From: Anthopleura xanthogrammica
Taxonomy: Eukaryota; Cnidaria; Anthozoa; Actiniaria; Actiniidae
Reading direction: 5' to 3'
DNA: 64,000 nucleotides
Assembly (NCBI GenBank): GCA_964019055.1
Contig: OZ025215.1
Location: forward strand, 10,591,208 to 10,655,207
The position numbers were made by a program, and so were the translations under genes. Under the pieces are notes generated by a model. That model saw only the letters and a list, made by a program, of their open reading frames with translations, was not told the origin of the DNA and made no database searches. Below are positions 49,601 through 59,000 of this stretch, piece by piece. How positions within the stretch are numbered: the first letter of the stretch is position 1; each line of letters starts with the position of its first letter.

Positions 49601-52270
49601 TTGGGTAGAGTTTCAAATTCTCTGTTGCTCAGAGTTACTCTCGATTTTGTGTAGAATATTCATGCGTTCCAGTAAAGGCCAGTGGCCAAAGTGTTTGTAT
49701 TGCTGAAGTTGTACATTTTTTACTTTACCATTGGTATTTGTGAATATGTTGGTGTTAAAGTCATCAGTAAATGAGTAGGGAATTATAGAAAACAGCAGTA
49801 TTTAACTCACCTCATTCCCTTGAATGATAAAGACGTTTGTTAAGAATACCGATATTTTGAAACCCATGGATTTATCCTGGTAAAGTCGGTTAACCTAAAA
49901 AAATAGAATTTATATTTTTAGTACTCCAATTCATTTCTGTCACATCCAATCCATCCCAGGCACATCCAATCCGTCGCAGTCACATCCAATCCATCCCAGT
50001 CACATCCAATCCATCCCAGTCACATCCAATCCATCCCAGTCACATCCAATCCATCCCAGTCACATCTAATCCATTCCAGTCACATCCAAATAAATTCATT
50101 CTATGCATGCATACAACCAACCAATCATCTACCCATTTTCTATGTTATCTTCACATCGTTTATTTCTCTGCTATTCCTCACCATGTTAGCCACATTGACA
50201 AGGAAACTCATCGTCCTGTTTCCATAGAATTCATAGGAGGGTCTGTCTGCAGTCAGCATCAACTCCACGATCTTTGGCTTGAGTGGTGTTTTGGCGCTAC
50301 GTTTACTTCGATGAGAATTGACCTTTGAAACTCCTTGCACTAAGAAAAAGTTAAATTTAGAGCCTTGATGATTCGTTGCTTCCTCCCTCTTTTCTTTCCT
50401 CTTTCCTTTCTTCCTTCTTTGCTTCATTCATTCATTCTTTCCTCCCTTCCTTCTTTCCTTCTTTCCTTCCTTCTTTCCTTCTTTCCTTCCTTCTTTCCTT
50501 CCTCCCTTCCCTCCAGGTTCTGCATTCTGTCCTTTCTTTCGTTCTTCCTTTCTTTCCTTCCCTTATTTCTAATTTCTCTCACACTTTTTTCACTCTATTC
50601 ATCAATCATCAGTTAATGCCTTGGTTTCCTTTTTACTCCTTCCCTTCTCAACTTCCTTCCTTCATCCACATTGCAAGACATTTAATTTCTTTATGAGCTG
50701 ATAATACAAAACAGCGTACCTTCAATCGGATCCATCCTATTCAACCTCTGACCAATGCTTCGTCTCGAAACCACGTGATGTCCGTCTCCATGGAGACTAG
50801 CCTTTTGTTTTAGATTTTCGTTGACTGGCTCAACTTTGTACACGTCATCACCACTAAAGATTGCCCCGCTCTTTCAAGCAAATAATACAAAAGTTATAAA
50901 AAGTACAACTTAAATAGATGATTTACTGCATGCTATTCTTACCAATTCTCCTTTGTCGCCAGTCTCCCGCAGCGCGACTCTAGACCCTGGATCCGACACC
51001 ACGTGACCATGGAAAAATTTTCCTTCCGGTTTGTAAACTTCCTCTTCAAGTCGCCCATCCTTCGTTCGTCGCTGCACCAGGATCCCTGAAGGGCTGATAG
51101 AGTCTGTTGTCTGTCGTAAATCAAGTAGCAGATCTTTACCAAAGGCTGACATCTTGTAGATTCTCTTGTCGTCATCTTGGTGTGTGTTTCGTTTGGATTT
51201 GTGGGGTGATAATTTTATGACGTCATACTCTGGAACTGTTGAATTAACAAGAATAAGACAAAATTGGTCAAAATTTAGGCCCAAATTTACTGGAAATAAA
51301 CTCAAATCAATGCGCTCTCCAGAGAAAATTGAAAGTGTGTTAACCAGAAAATAATAATATTCAGAGGGCATTTGTCTACCAAATGTTGATGAGGCTTTAA
51401 AGTTTGAAGTAATTCACTTACTGTCGTCAAGTGACTTTGTTTCCAGGTAATGTGCCATTTCTTCGTTTGTCATGAACGAGTGTAGATTCAAATCAGAAGT
51501 TTGTTCGCTCTGGAAGAAAATGAAGGAAGAAAGAAAGAAAGAGAAAGAAAGAAGGGAAGGAAGAAAGGAATGAAGGAAGAAAGAAAGAAAGAAAGGAAGA
51601 AAAGAAGGAAGGAAGGAAGGAAGGAAGGAAGGAAGGAAGGAAGGAAGGAAGGAAGGAAGGAAGGAAGGAAGGAAGGAAGGAAGGAAGGAAGGAAGGAAGG
51701 AAGGAAGGAAGGAAGAAACGAAAGAAAGGGAGGGAAAAAATCAATTAATATATTAAACTAAAGACATTAATAAATCAAACTATATTTTTATAAAAGCGTC
51801 GGCATTTCATCATCCTGGGTCCTAAATCTTTTCTAATTCGTGCGAGGCGTGATCAGCAGTCAAAGGAAATTTGAGGTCACTGAGTACGTATAGCATCAAT
51901 CCAGAAAGTAGTACGTCATATTTTTGACCCGGCAATGATATGATGCTGTGCCAAGGTAATATATAGGAAGCATAAAAATATCCTTTGTAGGTCAATCACG
52001 AACTAAATCTCCTTCGACATATCTTTTTGAAAACACTTTTAAAAGGTTCTAAACTTTGATGGAGTTCCACAACCGATGATATCCGATGAAGTTTAAAGAT
52101 ATAAAGCGTTTCTCTCTCGCTGATTAGTAGAAAATAATGCCAGTAATATTCAGTGATTTATAGTAGAAAAATGTCAAGTTTTCAAGGTCTTTAATCATAC
52201 ATTCACTTACCTTTATCACCACAAAATTCCATACCAGATACATCACCACCAACAAAATACGGTGGTCCAT
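36391..52270 (-). CDS. ADAMTS-A: secreted ADAMTS metalloprotease with five TSP1 repeats and two WSC-like modules, 26 exons, complete
   Basis: Predicted zinc protease acting on extracellular matrix. Exons in reading order: 52211-52270, 51422-51509, 50943-51235, 50720-50870, 50182-50339, 49811-49894, 49310-49449, 48496-48530, 48175-48280, 46901-47026, 46293-46428, 45583-45675, 45048-45196, 44703-44769, 44130-44202, 43103-43230, 42609-42735, 42205-42294, 41508-41674, 40767-40896, 39955-40081, 39274-39478, 38414-38612, 37713-37979, 36895-37197, 36391-36524; 1,211 residues in frame. Order: signal peptide 1-20; propeptide ending in furin-type site RSKR (208-211); protease with HEMGHNLGMSHD (367-378) and Met-turn YIMS; disintegrin-like ([10 protein letters not shown]); TSP1-1 ([15 protein letters not shown]); Cys-rich ([12 protein letters not shown]); spacer; TSP1-2 to TSP1-4; then TSP1-5 interrupted by two WSC-like modules. 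No membrane segment after the signal. Which vertebrate ADAMTS is closest cannot be judged. Confidence 0.93.
36895..37979 (-). other. Two symmetric (phase 1-1) exons encoding WSC-like modules, inside a TSP1 repeat of ADAMTS-A
   Basis: Exon 37713-37979 (267 nt) encodes a module with [28 protein letters not shown] and [16 protein letters not shown]. Exon 36895-37197 (303 nt) encodes a related one with [23 protein letters not shown] and [16 protein letters not shown]. The pattern GCY.D...R.LP ... F..Q...ECW ... C..G.GG..AN.VY resembles WSC-type carbohydrate-binding modules. Both exons begin and end in phase 1, so both can be skipped without a frameshift. The flanking exons then supply a complete six-Cys TSP1: CKVCTG from one side and [23 protein letters not shown] from the other. 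Confidence 0.8.
38024..38397. repeat. (TGTTTGTC)n octamer array, ~47 copies, essentially pure
   Basis: About 374 bp of an 8-bp unit with no visible interruption, in ADAMTS-A intron 23, ending about 17 bp from exon 38414-38612. Being 8 bp, it stays open in several frames on both strands (Cys-Leu-Ser-Val or Asn-Arg-Gln-Thr-type runs), which are not genes. Confidence 0.97.
39547..39797. mobile_element. hAT-like non-autonomous element, GGGGCGTAGCGAGG termini
   Basis: Starts aggggcgtagcgaggaccta with a following g-run and gcacc, and ends cacgtgccccccgttccccc with tccctacgct, an imperfect inverted match. The GGGGCGTAGC terminus resembles that of many marine-invertebrate MITEs. The superfamily is an inference. 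Confidence 0.6.
40147..40530. repeat. (GGAAGCAA)n octamer array, ~45 copies
   Basis: Nearly pure 8-bp array in ADAMTS-A intron 20, with one break near 40493 (gcatgcaacg) and degeneration to about 40600. Open frames are Lys-Gln-Gly-Ser or Leu-Pro-Cys-Phe runs. Confidence 0.97.
41267..41460. repeat. (CATCAG)n hexamer array followed by (CAG)n
   Basis: About 28 pure CATCAG units and then about eight CAG units, preceded by scattered CAG/CAA words from about 41050, in ADAMTS-A intron 19. It ends about 45 bp from exon 41508-41674. Confidence 0.97.
41757..42090. repeat. 36-bp minisatellite, about 9 copies
   Basis: Unit built from gtacagtcccgacccctccc + caccagagaatattgt (36 bp), with one copy lacking tacag and another with caaccctt. 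The unit length is a multiple of three, so frames stay open on both strands. Lies in ADAMTS-A intron 18, next to exon 41508-41674. Confidence 0.93.
42818..43090. mobile_element. Fold-back element with 60-bp arms, adjacent to an ADAMTS-A exon
   Basis: Left arm tatagacgcatcaagagttt, then gctctaagcgcatgctcagg and ggattaaaaa; right arm ttttttaatcccctgagcat, gcgcattgagcagcagcgcg and aactcttgatgcgtctata. The right end stops about 13 bp from the exon 43103-43230 donor. Relative of 3535-3925. Confidence 0.8.
43551..43745. repeat. (AAT)n array with SINE-type 3' tail
   Basis: About 140 bp of AAT with occasional AAC, followed by gttttattgagcgccaattc and aactgcgctttacaataaat. That resembles the GCGC...GCGCTTTACA tail at 48555-48620, 58728-58805 and 63775-63860, suggesting the AAT run grew from a SINE tail. 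Confidence 0.7.
44927..45036. repeat. (GGAT)n tetranucleotide array
   Basis: About 27 pure GGAT copies in ADAMTS-A intron 13, ending 12 bp from exon 45048-45196. Confidence 0.97.
45262..45500 (+). mobile_element. tRNA-derived SINE-like element
   Basis: Head acgggtggcgtgacggtgag then agcgttc resembles a tRNA A-box region, and gacccggtttgaaaaatc a diverged B box. The body tgtgagtagagttgcttgtt and gttttctccaagttctccac matches 23225-23505, 60850-61085 and, inverted, 27730-27930. Confidence 0.65.
45738..45925. mobile_element. Fold-back element with ~70-bp arms
   Basis: Left: aatagaccattttcgagatg, gcgctttcaaaaatatcgca, ggcattttcgggcaa. Right: tgcccgaaaatgcctcgaga, tgcgatatttttgaaagcac, gcatctcggaaatggtctat. 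The arms span nearly the whole element. Confidence 0.85.
45944..46026. mobile_element. 83-bp fold-back element with 26-bp arms
   Basis: Left gcagctcaatttggaggaca + aaacaa; right ttgttttgtcctccaaattg + agctgc, an exact inverted copy. The centre also pairs partly (attctcaggagattgaaatt). Same family as 10408-10494. Confidence 0.88.
47089..47540. repeat. 12-bp minisatellite (AGGATGCAAGGT), ~38 copies, with patterned variants
   Basis: The unit aggatgcaaggt alternates with aggatgtaaggt and aggacgcaaggt. Runs of variants recur in order, implying block duplications. It lies in the intron that splits the zinc-binding motif (HEMGH / NLGMSHD). Open frames on both strands only repeat Val-Gly-Cys-Lys, His-Pro-Thr-Leu or Ile-Leu-Pro-Cys. 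Confidence 0.96.
47570..47985. mobile_element. Two related fold-back copies (GCGCGGAGATACGAATTTTATCTTC family)
   Basis: Copy 1, about 47575-47680: gagcgcgcggagatacgaat ... tctccaagcgaccatgtaat. Copy 2, about 47808-47975: catggtcgcgcggagatacg ... aattcgtatctccaagcgac, with an internal palindrome around gagtgagcgcagcgaacgag. Both sit next to gtttattatatgaaat, in the ADAMTS-A intron between exons 9 and 10. Confidence 0.75.
48555..48640 (+). mobile_element. SINE-type 3' tail fragment
   Basis: tttatatagcgccctttcta then aaaggcgctttacaatcatg and agaggtggttagtatgaggt. The same block is at 58728-58805 and, in reverse orientation, 63775-63860. Confidence 0.6.
48844..49160. mobile_element. MITE with AGCCTGGGAACGAG terminal repeats
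   Basis: Left end gtctcgtccccaggctacta and right end agagtagcctgggaacgagg are inverted copies (one mismatch). About 317 bp, in ADAMTS-A intron 7. A second inner AGCCTGGC/GCCAGGCTAC pair is also present. Confidence 0.75.
49933..50095. repeat. 20-bp minisatellite (CACATCCAATCCATCCCAGT), ~8 copies
   Basis: The 20-bp unit cacatccaatccatcccagt is repeated about eight times with point variants (ccgtcgcagt, ctaatccattccagt). Lies in ADAMTS-A intron 5. Confidence 0.93.
50400..50590. repeat. (TTCC)n/(TTTC)n pyrimidine tract
   Basis: Imperfect tetranucleotide pyrimidine array in ADAMTS-A intron 4. Confidence 0.85.
51516..51730. repeat. (GAAA)n then pure (GGAA)n array
   Basis: GAAA-type repeats grade into about 28 pure GGAA units (about 51604-51713) in ADAMTS-A intron 1. 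Confidence 0.95.
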
Positions 52271-55200
52271 TCTCTTATCGTCTCCCTTTACCTCAACGAA
52301 AAGCTCTTTCCTTTTGATGTCGACGATTTATATGTGACCCGAGTGCAGCTTAGAGCGTGCCCAAAGCCTGGATGAGATGATAGGCAATCGTGTAGTGATC
52401 GCTCTTATATAAGTGGTCAATTGAGAGGAAATCCGTCTTCTCTGCTTGACTCCCACCTTAATTCCAAGTCCATTTGTCAAAGGTATCAAATGTACTCTCC
52501 AAGTCAACTGTTTTCTAGAATACCCTAACTACATTTTAGTGACTTACCACGTAGGACGAAAACACAGATCTTGTTTCAAGTGAGCTGGTGTACTGTAAGC
52601 TACTGTAATACTATTCTTGATGTATTTCCTTTTCTGTTGTATTTTCAGTGTCATGTTGCTGGATGTGATATTTGATATGAAGGTGTTGAGCAAATATTGA
52701 AGACGATGCAGGGCTCAATGTCTGGCAGTTACTGGCTGTTTTGGATTGGAAAAATTTTCATTTAATTGTGAAGATAAGCCTTTAAAGAAAAATATATATA
52801 CTGAAGAAATGAAGAAAGAAAGAAAGGAAGAAAGAAAGAAAGAAAGAAAAAAGAAAGAAGGAAAGAAGTAAAGGAAAGAAAGAAAAAAAGAAAGAAAGAA
52901 AGGAAAGAACAATGAATGAGAGAAGGAATGATATGGAGTGAGAATTTCGAAAAATAAGAAGCAACAAAACAAATAAAAAACTGAATCGAAAGCTCAGTAA
53001 GGTAGCAAATGCTTCATTTATCCAAAAAGATTAAAATCTGGGATTAATTTCTTAGTCAAAGTACTAACTATTATCAAGAGATCATTATTCACTGTACTCT
53101 CAAAATACTATCTTTATGAAGTTCTATTCTGGACTTTGACATCCGTCAAAATTTACAATATTTCTTATTGTCGAAAAAAATAAAAAATTGTGTCTGCAAT
53201 CCTTATAACCATGGTAAAGTTCTCAGAGCAACAATATCTAACTTAAGAGTTTATTTTCATTTTAGAGCTCGAGAGAAAAACAGGATCATGTTCAAGAAGC
53301 TAGCTAATGACTTTTAAATTGATAAGAAAGTTGAAAAAAATGACTTATATAAGTTATCGATGAGAGTGTGTCAGATGGTTTTCGAGGGCCCGTTTCTGCT
53401 TGTTTATCTTTCTTAACTAGTTCTCACATACTGTTACTTTTCCTTTTTAACTTTTACTTTGTCGTTAGATTTAGTTTCGACGTTTCAACTCTTTAAAAAG
53501 AAGAAAATTTCTATCGTTCAAAGCTTTTTTCACCACAGATTCAGGTTCCCTCTATGGAAACCTCTTCTAAATTTTCTTCAGCTGTTCTAAGACTTTCCAG
53601 TAGTCAAGATCTGTTTTCAAACATTTAGATTTTCCCAATGTTCATCATTTACAGGAAGACTGAATAAGCTATTTCTGCGTAGTTGTGTATCCGGAAATAT
53701 ATTTTTAAGCATAGCGAGTCTTACTTAACAAAACAACGTTTTAAAGTAGGTTAAAAATGGAACACTTAACGGCCTCAACAAAGACGATCCTTCGAGCCTT
53801 AAAATCCATCAAAGTTGTTCCGAAGTACTCGGTATACAATCTTGACGGATTCTCTGAAATTCGATCGAAAATGTTTGTCTATACTCTGCTTTTATTTAGC
53901 TTAATACCAAAATTTACTCAAAAATATAAAGTAATGAAAAAGTGCGGTTTGTTTTGATTGAAAAAGGTGCCTTTTGGGATGGAAGTTTCGGGTTTCATTT
54001 CATAACCATATTTCTCTGTAATTTCTATCCCTTTTGATGCGTTTTTTATTCTGAATTCTTTATTTGCGTCTCTATATTTCTGGTTGGACTCTCCTCGTGT
54101 CTAAATCTCACGGCACTCCAACCACATCATCCCAAAGTTTGTACATCTTGGAAGATGGATATCATTACCATAGCTTCCCAAGTACAAGGCTGACACCCAC
54201 AAGCTTTTCCCTTAGTAGCCACTACCTTACTACAAAATCCCTCGTTAGCCATCGCCATTTTTTTTCTCGTTCGATCTTTTCCTATCAGACTCGCAAACGA
54301 CTTAAAACCACACTGAAGTAAAAATTAATGGAATTATTAATCCAGAATGTTATGACATTACAAGCCTACATGCCGCAAACACGAATCGAAGAAGTTGCAG
54401 TCTTTTGAGGGGTGTTCTAATTAAATGAATTTTTTCAGCGAAATTTGAATATGATATCACAAAATTTATCTTTACTGAGAACAATGTGCAAAGCTTGTAT
54501 TACGTATTCAGAGTGGCTCCATTGTGTGGACAACCATTGACAAAAATTGTACGAGGTAATCGTCGAAATCTCGCGGATAGTCTTTACCTTTACCAACGAA
54601 AATATCTTATGTTACCAAATAAATTTTCTCCCGTCCGGTATCCTAAAAAATCGTGCATTCTCATTGGCTGTTGGAGCAGGCGGTATTGTGTATTTCTGAC
54701 CGCGTTCCGGTATCCTGGGATAACGGATAGGTAAACAATGATACAAATTGCAAAACAAATGAAAAAGTAAATGTGAAACCATAAGAAGTTGTTATTACCG
54801 TCCTAAAATCTAGCTAAAGTCCGTTCGGAAATGGAAAAGCTCTGCCCTCGGTCTTGGAAACGGTCCTCGGTCCGAATATTCAAGATCAGACCTCGGGCAT
54901 AGTTTTTCCCTTGCCGGACTTCCTGGCCGACAACTGACCTCTATTTAGTAAATGAAGAAGGAAAAAAACAAACACACTTTTTAAAAGAAGATAAGTGAAG
55001 AGAATTTTCAGCTCTCCTATACCTTCACTATGCGTTATACACTTTATTGTGGCATATTTTATCACAATTGGTGATGTGAATTATATATATTTATCGTATA
55101 ATTTATGTACATTATTAATTTAAACATCTAAAACGAGCGCTAACTACGATAAGAAGGAAGGGAGGAAGGAAGGAAGGAAGGAAGGAAAGAAAGACCAAGA

Positions 55201-55870
55201 AAGGAAAATGTTATGGTGTTGTGATATTGTGAAATAATACTCCAGTTTCGAGTTCTCTTTTACGCTGTGTTAGCCTCAAAACCGTGTAATATATTCTTTT
55301 ATTCAGTAACAGCCCGTGGAAATTCAAGAGATCTGTGTGTAAAGAAGACAATAAAAATACTTTGAAATTTCACGAGTTTTATCTAAATTTCTGCATAATT
55401 TACGCACAATTGAGGCTAACACAGCGTAAAAGAGAACTCGAAACGGGAGTATTATAGATAATTCTAAAATATGTTCTCAGAAGATTACGCCTTCATTTGC
55501 TAGAGTTAAATCCCTATTTATCAGTACTTGTGCTTAGTGACAGCCTTTGTCGTTACACACTATCTTCAGTGCGGGATACCACAGAGATCATCATTGGGTC
55601 CATCATAACTCAATTACTTCAGTCGTTCATTAAAATGATGATAAAGAGATGATCAAGATAACTGGTTTAGCATCCCTAGAATTTCCTTGTGACTAGGCTC
55701 GTGTCTTACGAACTATGTTGTGGAATGCCACAGAGGTCATCATTGGGTCCATTTCACCTCAAATGATATAGTCATTCTCACCAAATTAATGATCAATTAA
55801 AGAACTGGTCAAGATCAAGAGATGTTCTAGATAACTCCGGGTGTAGAAACCCTAGAATCTCCACTGGGAT
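52271..55870. other. Intergenic region between the two ADAMTS genes
   Basis: Holds the ADAMTS-A promoter side and the ADAMTS-B 3' flank. Features are a GAAA array (52800-52915), a GGAA run (55155-55190), a fold-back element (55235-55455) and a diverged repeat near 54815-54935 (two cctcggtc words). Two similar blocks (caccacagagatcatcattg near 55575 and ccacagaggtcatcattggg near 55728) suggest a short duplication. No gene is supported. Confidence 0.7.
55235..55455. mobile_element. MITE with ~40-bp near-perfect terminal inverted repeats
   Basis: Left taatactccagtttcgagtt, then ctcttttacgctgtgttagc and ctcaa; right ttgaggctaacacagcgtaa, aagagaactcgaaacgggag and tatta. About 220 bp, just downstream of the ADAMTS-B stop, probably in or near its 3' UTR. 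Confidence 0.88.
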
Positions 55871-56058
55871 TTACACTTCTACTGTTACTTCTACATGATG
55901 AAGTTTCAAATCTTCTGCTGCTTTGCTATGGTGACAAGCCAAGTAACCAACCCGGAAAAGTACCAATATAATGACGATCAAGATCAAGAAGGCGCCGAAT
56001 ACAACGCCCAACGTTATTGGTAGCCATATGCCTATTGAGGCCTCAGTATCACCAGGTC
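55871..56058 (-). other. Terminal exon of ADAMTS-B encoding the transmembrane helix and cytoplasmic tail
   Basis: The exon enters in phase 1 after ...TSSTK and reads [14 protein letters not shown], then about 22 uncharged hydrophobic residues, then [12 protein letters not shown]. An Arg and His/Lys-rich stretch directly after the span fits type I topology. A juxtamembrane Cys could be palmitoylated (inference). The acceptor is preceded by tttcattcaatcag and the frame runs cleanly to TAA. Confidence 0.88.
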
Positions 56059-59000
56059 CTGATTGAATGAAAAATATAGATTTGTGAATCGCAGCTCGGC
56101 CAGTCAATTTTTTTCTCAGTTGCAAAAGGCACACGTACCACTAGCAGATACAGAAGGGTTGAGGGAAAATGCAATAGAAACACGAGGTATTTGGATCGAA
56201 GAAAAGACCGTTCAAATTTGATATCCTGAAACAACTGCATGATCTAAGTCAGGGCGGGGCTAACTCACAGATCGAACCCTGAAACAACCTCTGGGCTGAT
56301 CTAAGTCAGAGCACGGCTAACTCACAGATCGAACCCTGAAACAACCTCTGGGCTGATCTAAGTCAGGGCACGACTAACTCACAGATCAAACCCTGAAACA
56401 ACCTCTGGGCTGATCTAAGTCAGGGCATGGCTAACTCATAGATCAAACTCTGAAACAACCTCTGGGCTGATCTAAGTCAGGGCATGGCTAACTCACAGAT
56501 CTAACACTGAAACAACCTCTGGGCTGATCTAAGTCAGGGCACGGCTAACTCACAGATCAAACCCTGAAACAACCTCTGGGCTGATCTAAGTCAGGGGATG
56601 GCTAACTCACAGATCAAACCCTGAAACAACCTCTATGCTGATCTAAGTCAGGGCATGGCTAACTCACAGATCTAACTCTGAAACAACCTCTGGGCTGATC
56701 TAAGTCAGGGCACGGCTAACTCACAGATCAAACCCTGAAACAACCTCTGGGCTGATCAAAGTCAGGGCATGGCTAACTCACAGATCAAACCCTGAAACAA
56801 CCTCTATGCTGATCTAAGTCAGGGCACGGCTAACTCATAGATCAAACCCTGAAACAACCTCTGGGCTGATCTAAGTCAGGGCACGGCTAACTCACAGATC
56901 GAACCCTGAAACAACCTCTGGGCTGATCTAAGTCAGGGCATGGCTAACTCACAGATCAAACCCTGAAACAACCTCTATGCTGATCTAAGTCAGGGCACGG
57001 CTAACTCATAGATCAAACCCTGAAACAACCTCTGGGCTGATCTAAGTCAGGGCACGGGTAACTCTAATGTTGAATTAGAATTTAGTTTGGTAGGTTTGGG
57101 GGAACTCGGTGACGAGTTGGGGCAATGTCACGCAGGACGTTCACACATTTTGACGGATAGACGCGAGGGATGCGGGGGTGGGAGAAGGAGGGCATTAACC
57201 TAAAAGCTCTCGCGAAGATGGTGGTGTTCGGTTAAATGCGAATTGAAAGTTTGAAAGTATATATCTAAGTTGAAAACAGTATATGGTGGTCTAGTACCCT
57301 CCCCCTTCTTTACCTTTTGTTGAGCTGGTGGTTGTGTAGTTTGTTGTTGGGCTGGTGGTTGTGAAGTTTGTAGTTGGGCTGGTGGTTGTGAAAAAACAGT
57401 TTTTAACAGATTCCGGAATAACGTTATCAACTGCAGTGCATTCCTTCGGGTCAGCGTTGATGACCGTTCCGTTTCCTAATATATTTTGACATCTCACAGT
57501 TCTTGTGGCAATCAATGAGTCATTGACTAAAAAACACTGAGAGAAAAAATTGAAACAAGTGAGTGAAAACAATTATCTCAGATCTATCAAGTTTTAAATT
57601 AATATATCCAACATTTGGATGAAGGGAGCAGGTCTCTCGGGAGGGTAGGCAGGTCTCTCGGGAGGGTAGGTCGGCGTCCTCTGAGGTCATGTTTCCAACT
57701 ATCTCTCCCCCCGAGAATTAGAGAATTTCTTCCCCTCTTTTGTATTTTCTTTTGTAGACTTTCTTCAAAGTTCTTTTTCCATCTGAAGCTTGCCTTCGAG
57801 ACGAGGAAGGACAGCTGGTACATATCCAGGGAAAGGTACTAGGGTGCCTATATCCCCCCTTCCCATCGAGTGTTTTATTATTATTGCTATTATGAGCATG
57901 TGTTTTGGGGAAGGGGGAAATATGTTAAGATGAGTGGGGGTCACCTCCCTCCCCTACCATCATGAGAGTGATCAGAAATCCGTAGTTTGTGGTTAAAATA
58001 GAGGTGTAGTTAATTACTGCTATTTTCATAAACATGCGAACTCTGTAGTTGCAAGTTTCCCGTTGGAATTTGGTTTTTCACTGCCGCCAGTCAAAAATAT
58101 AAAAGATACCGACTGATTAGTTTTGATTGACGGAAGCCAAAAACCAAATTTCAGCTTGCAGCTCGCAGCCACAGAGTTAGCATGTTTATGAAAATAGCAG
58201 TAAGAAAAGTCATACCCACGTGCGTTCTTACCTCTGACCAGTTACCAACGACCCAAGAAACTCCACAAGCTACTTGATTACAAGGTTCGGATAGTTGTGG
58301 ACGGGTACTGACGTTACAATGACGAGATTCCACCTCGCTATATTTGTTCTGTTTTACTTGCTGAATACAGGGTATCAGTCTTGTTTTAATGCCGCTTCCA
58401 CATCGGCGAGAACACAGACCCCACGGTTCTGGCTCCCACCTGTAGGAATAATGATGATAATAATGACAGTGATTTATCAGGCCCGTAACCAGGGGGGAGC
58501 ACAGGGTGCACGTGCACCCCCCCATCAGACCAAAAGGTCCGCTTTTTATCAACATTTGTTTGTTAAAGTTAATAAAGTTCATTATTATTATTATTGCTTG
58601 AAAATAAAAAAAAAATACAGATTTAATGTAAATCAAAACTATAACGGCTACTTCTATTTTCTATACTACACTTAGGTCCATTTTTACTTGATGTGCACCC
58701 CCCCGGTAAATGTTCTGGTTACGGCCCTGTTTATGATTTATATAGAGCCCTTTCTATGTATATATTCAAAGGCGCTTTTACAATCATGAGAGGTGGTTAG
58801 TATGAGATGTAGGATGATATTAATCATCATCATCATCATCATTATTATTATAATCATTATATCCTCATTATAATCATTATCACCATCATTATCATCGTCA
58901 TCAACATTATAATCATCATCATTATCACTATCATCACCATCATCATCATCATCATTATAATTATAATCATTATCACTATCATCACCATCATCATCATCAC

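Noticed and set aside
36391..52270. Reading ADAMTS-A as a venom-type metalloprotease because of HExxHxxGxxH
   Set aside because: The TSP1, Cys-rich, spacer and further TSP1 layout is that of ADAMTS; the zinc motif alone is shared by all reprolysin-type proteases.
56256..57065. Regularly spaced repeats resembling a CRISPR array
   Set aside because: The 57-bp units are directly tandem with no unique spacers, and the window is clearly an animal genome.
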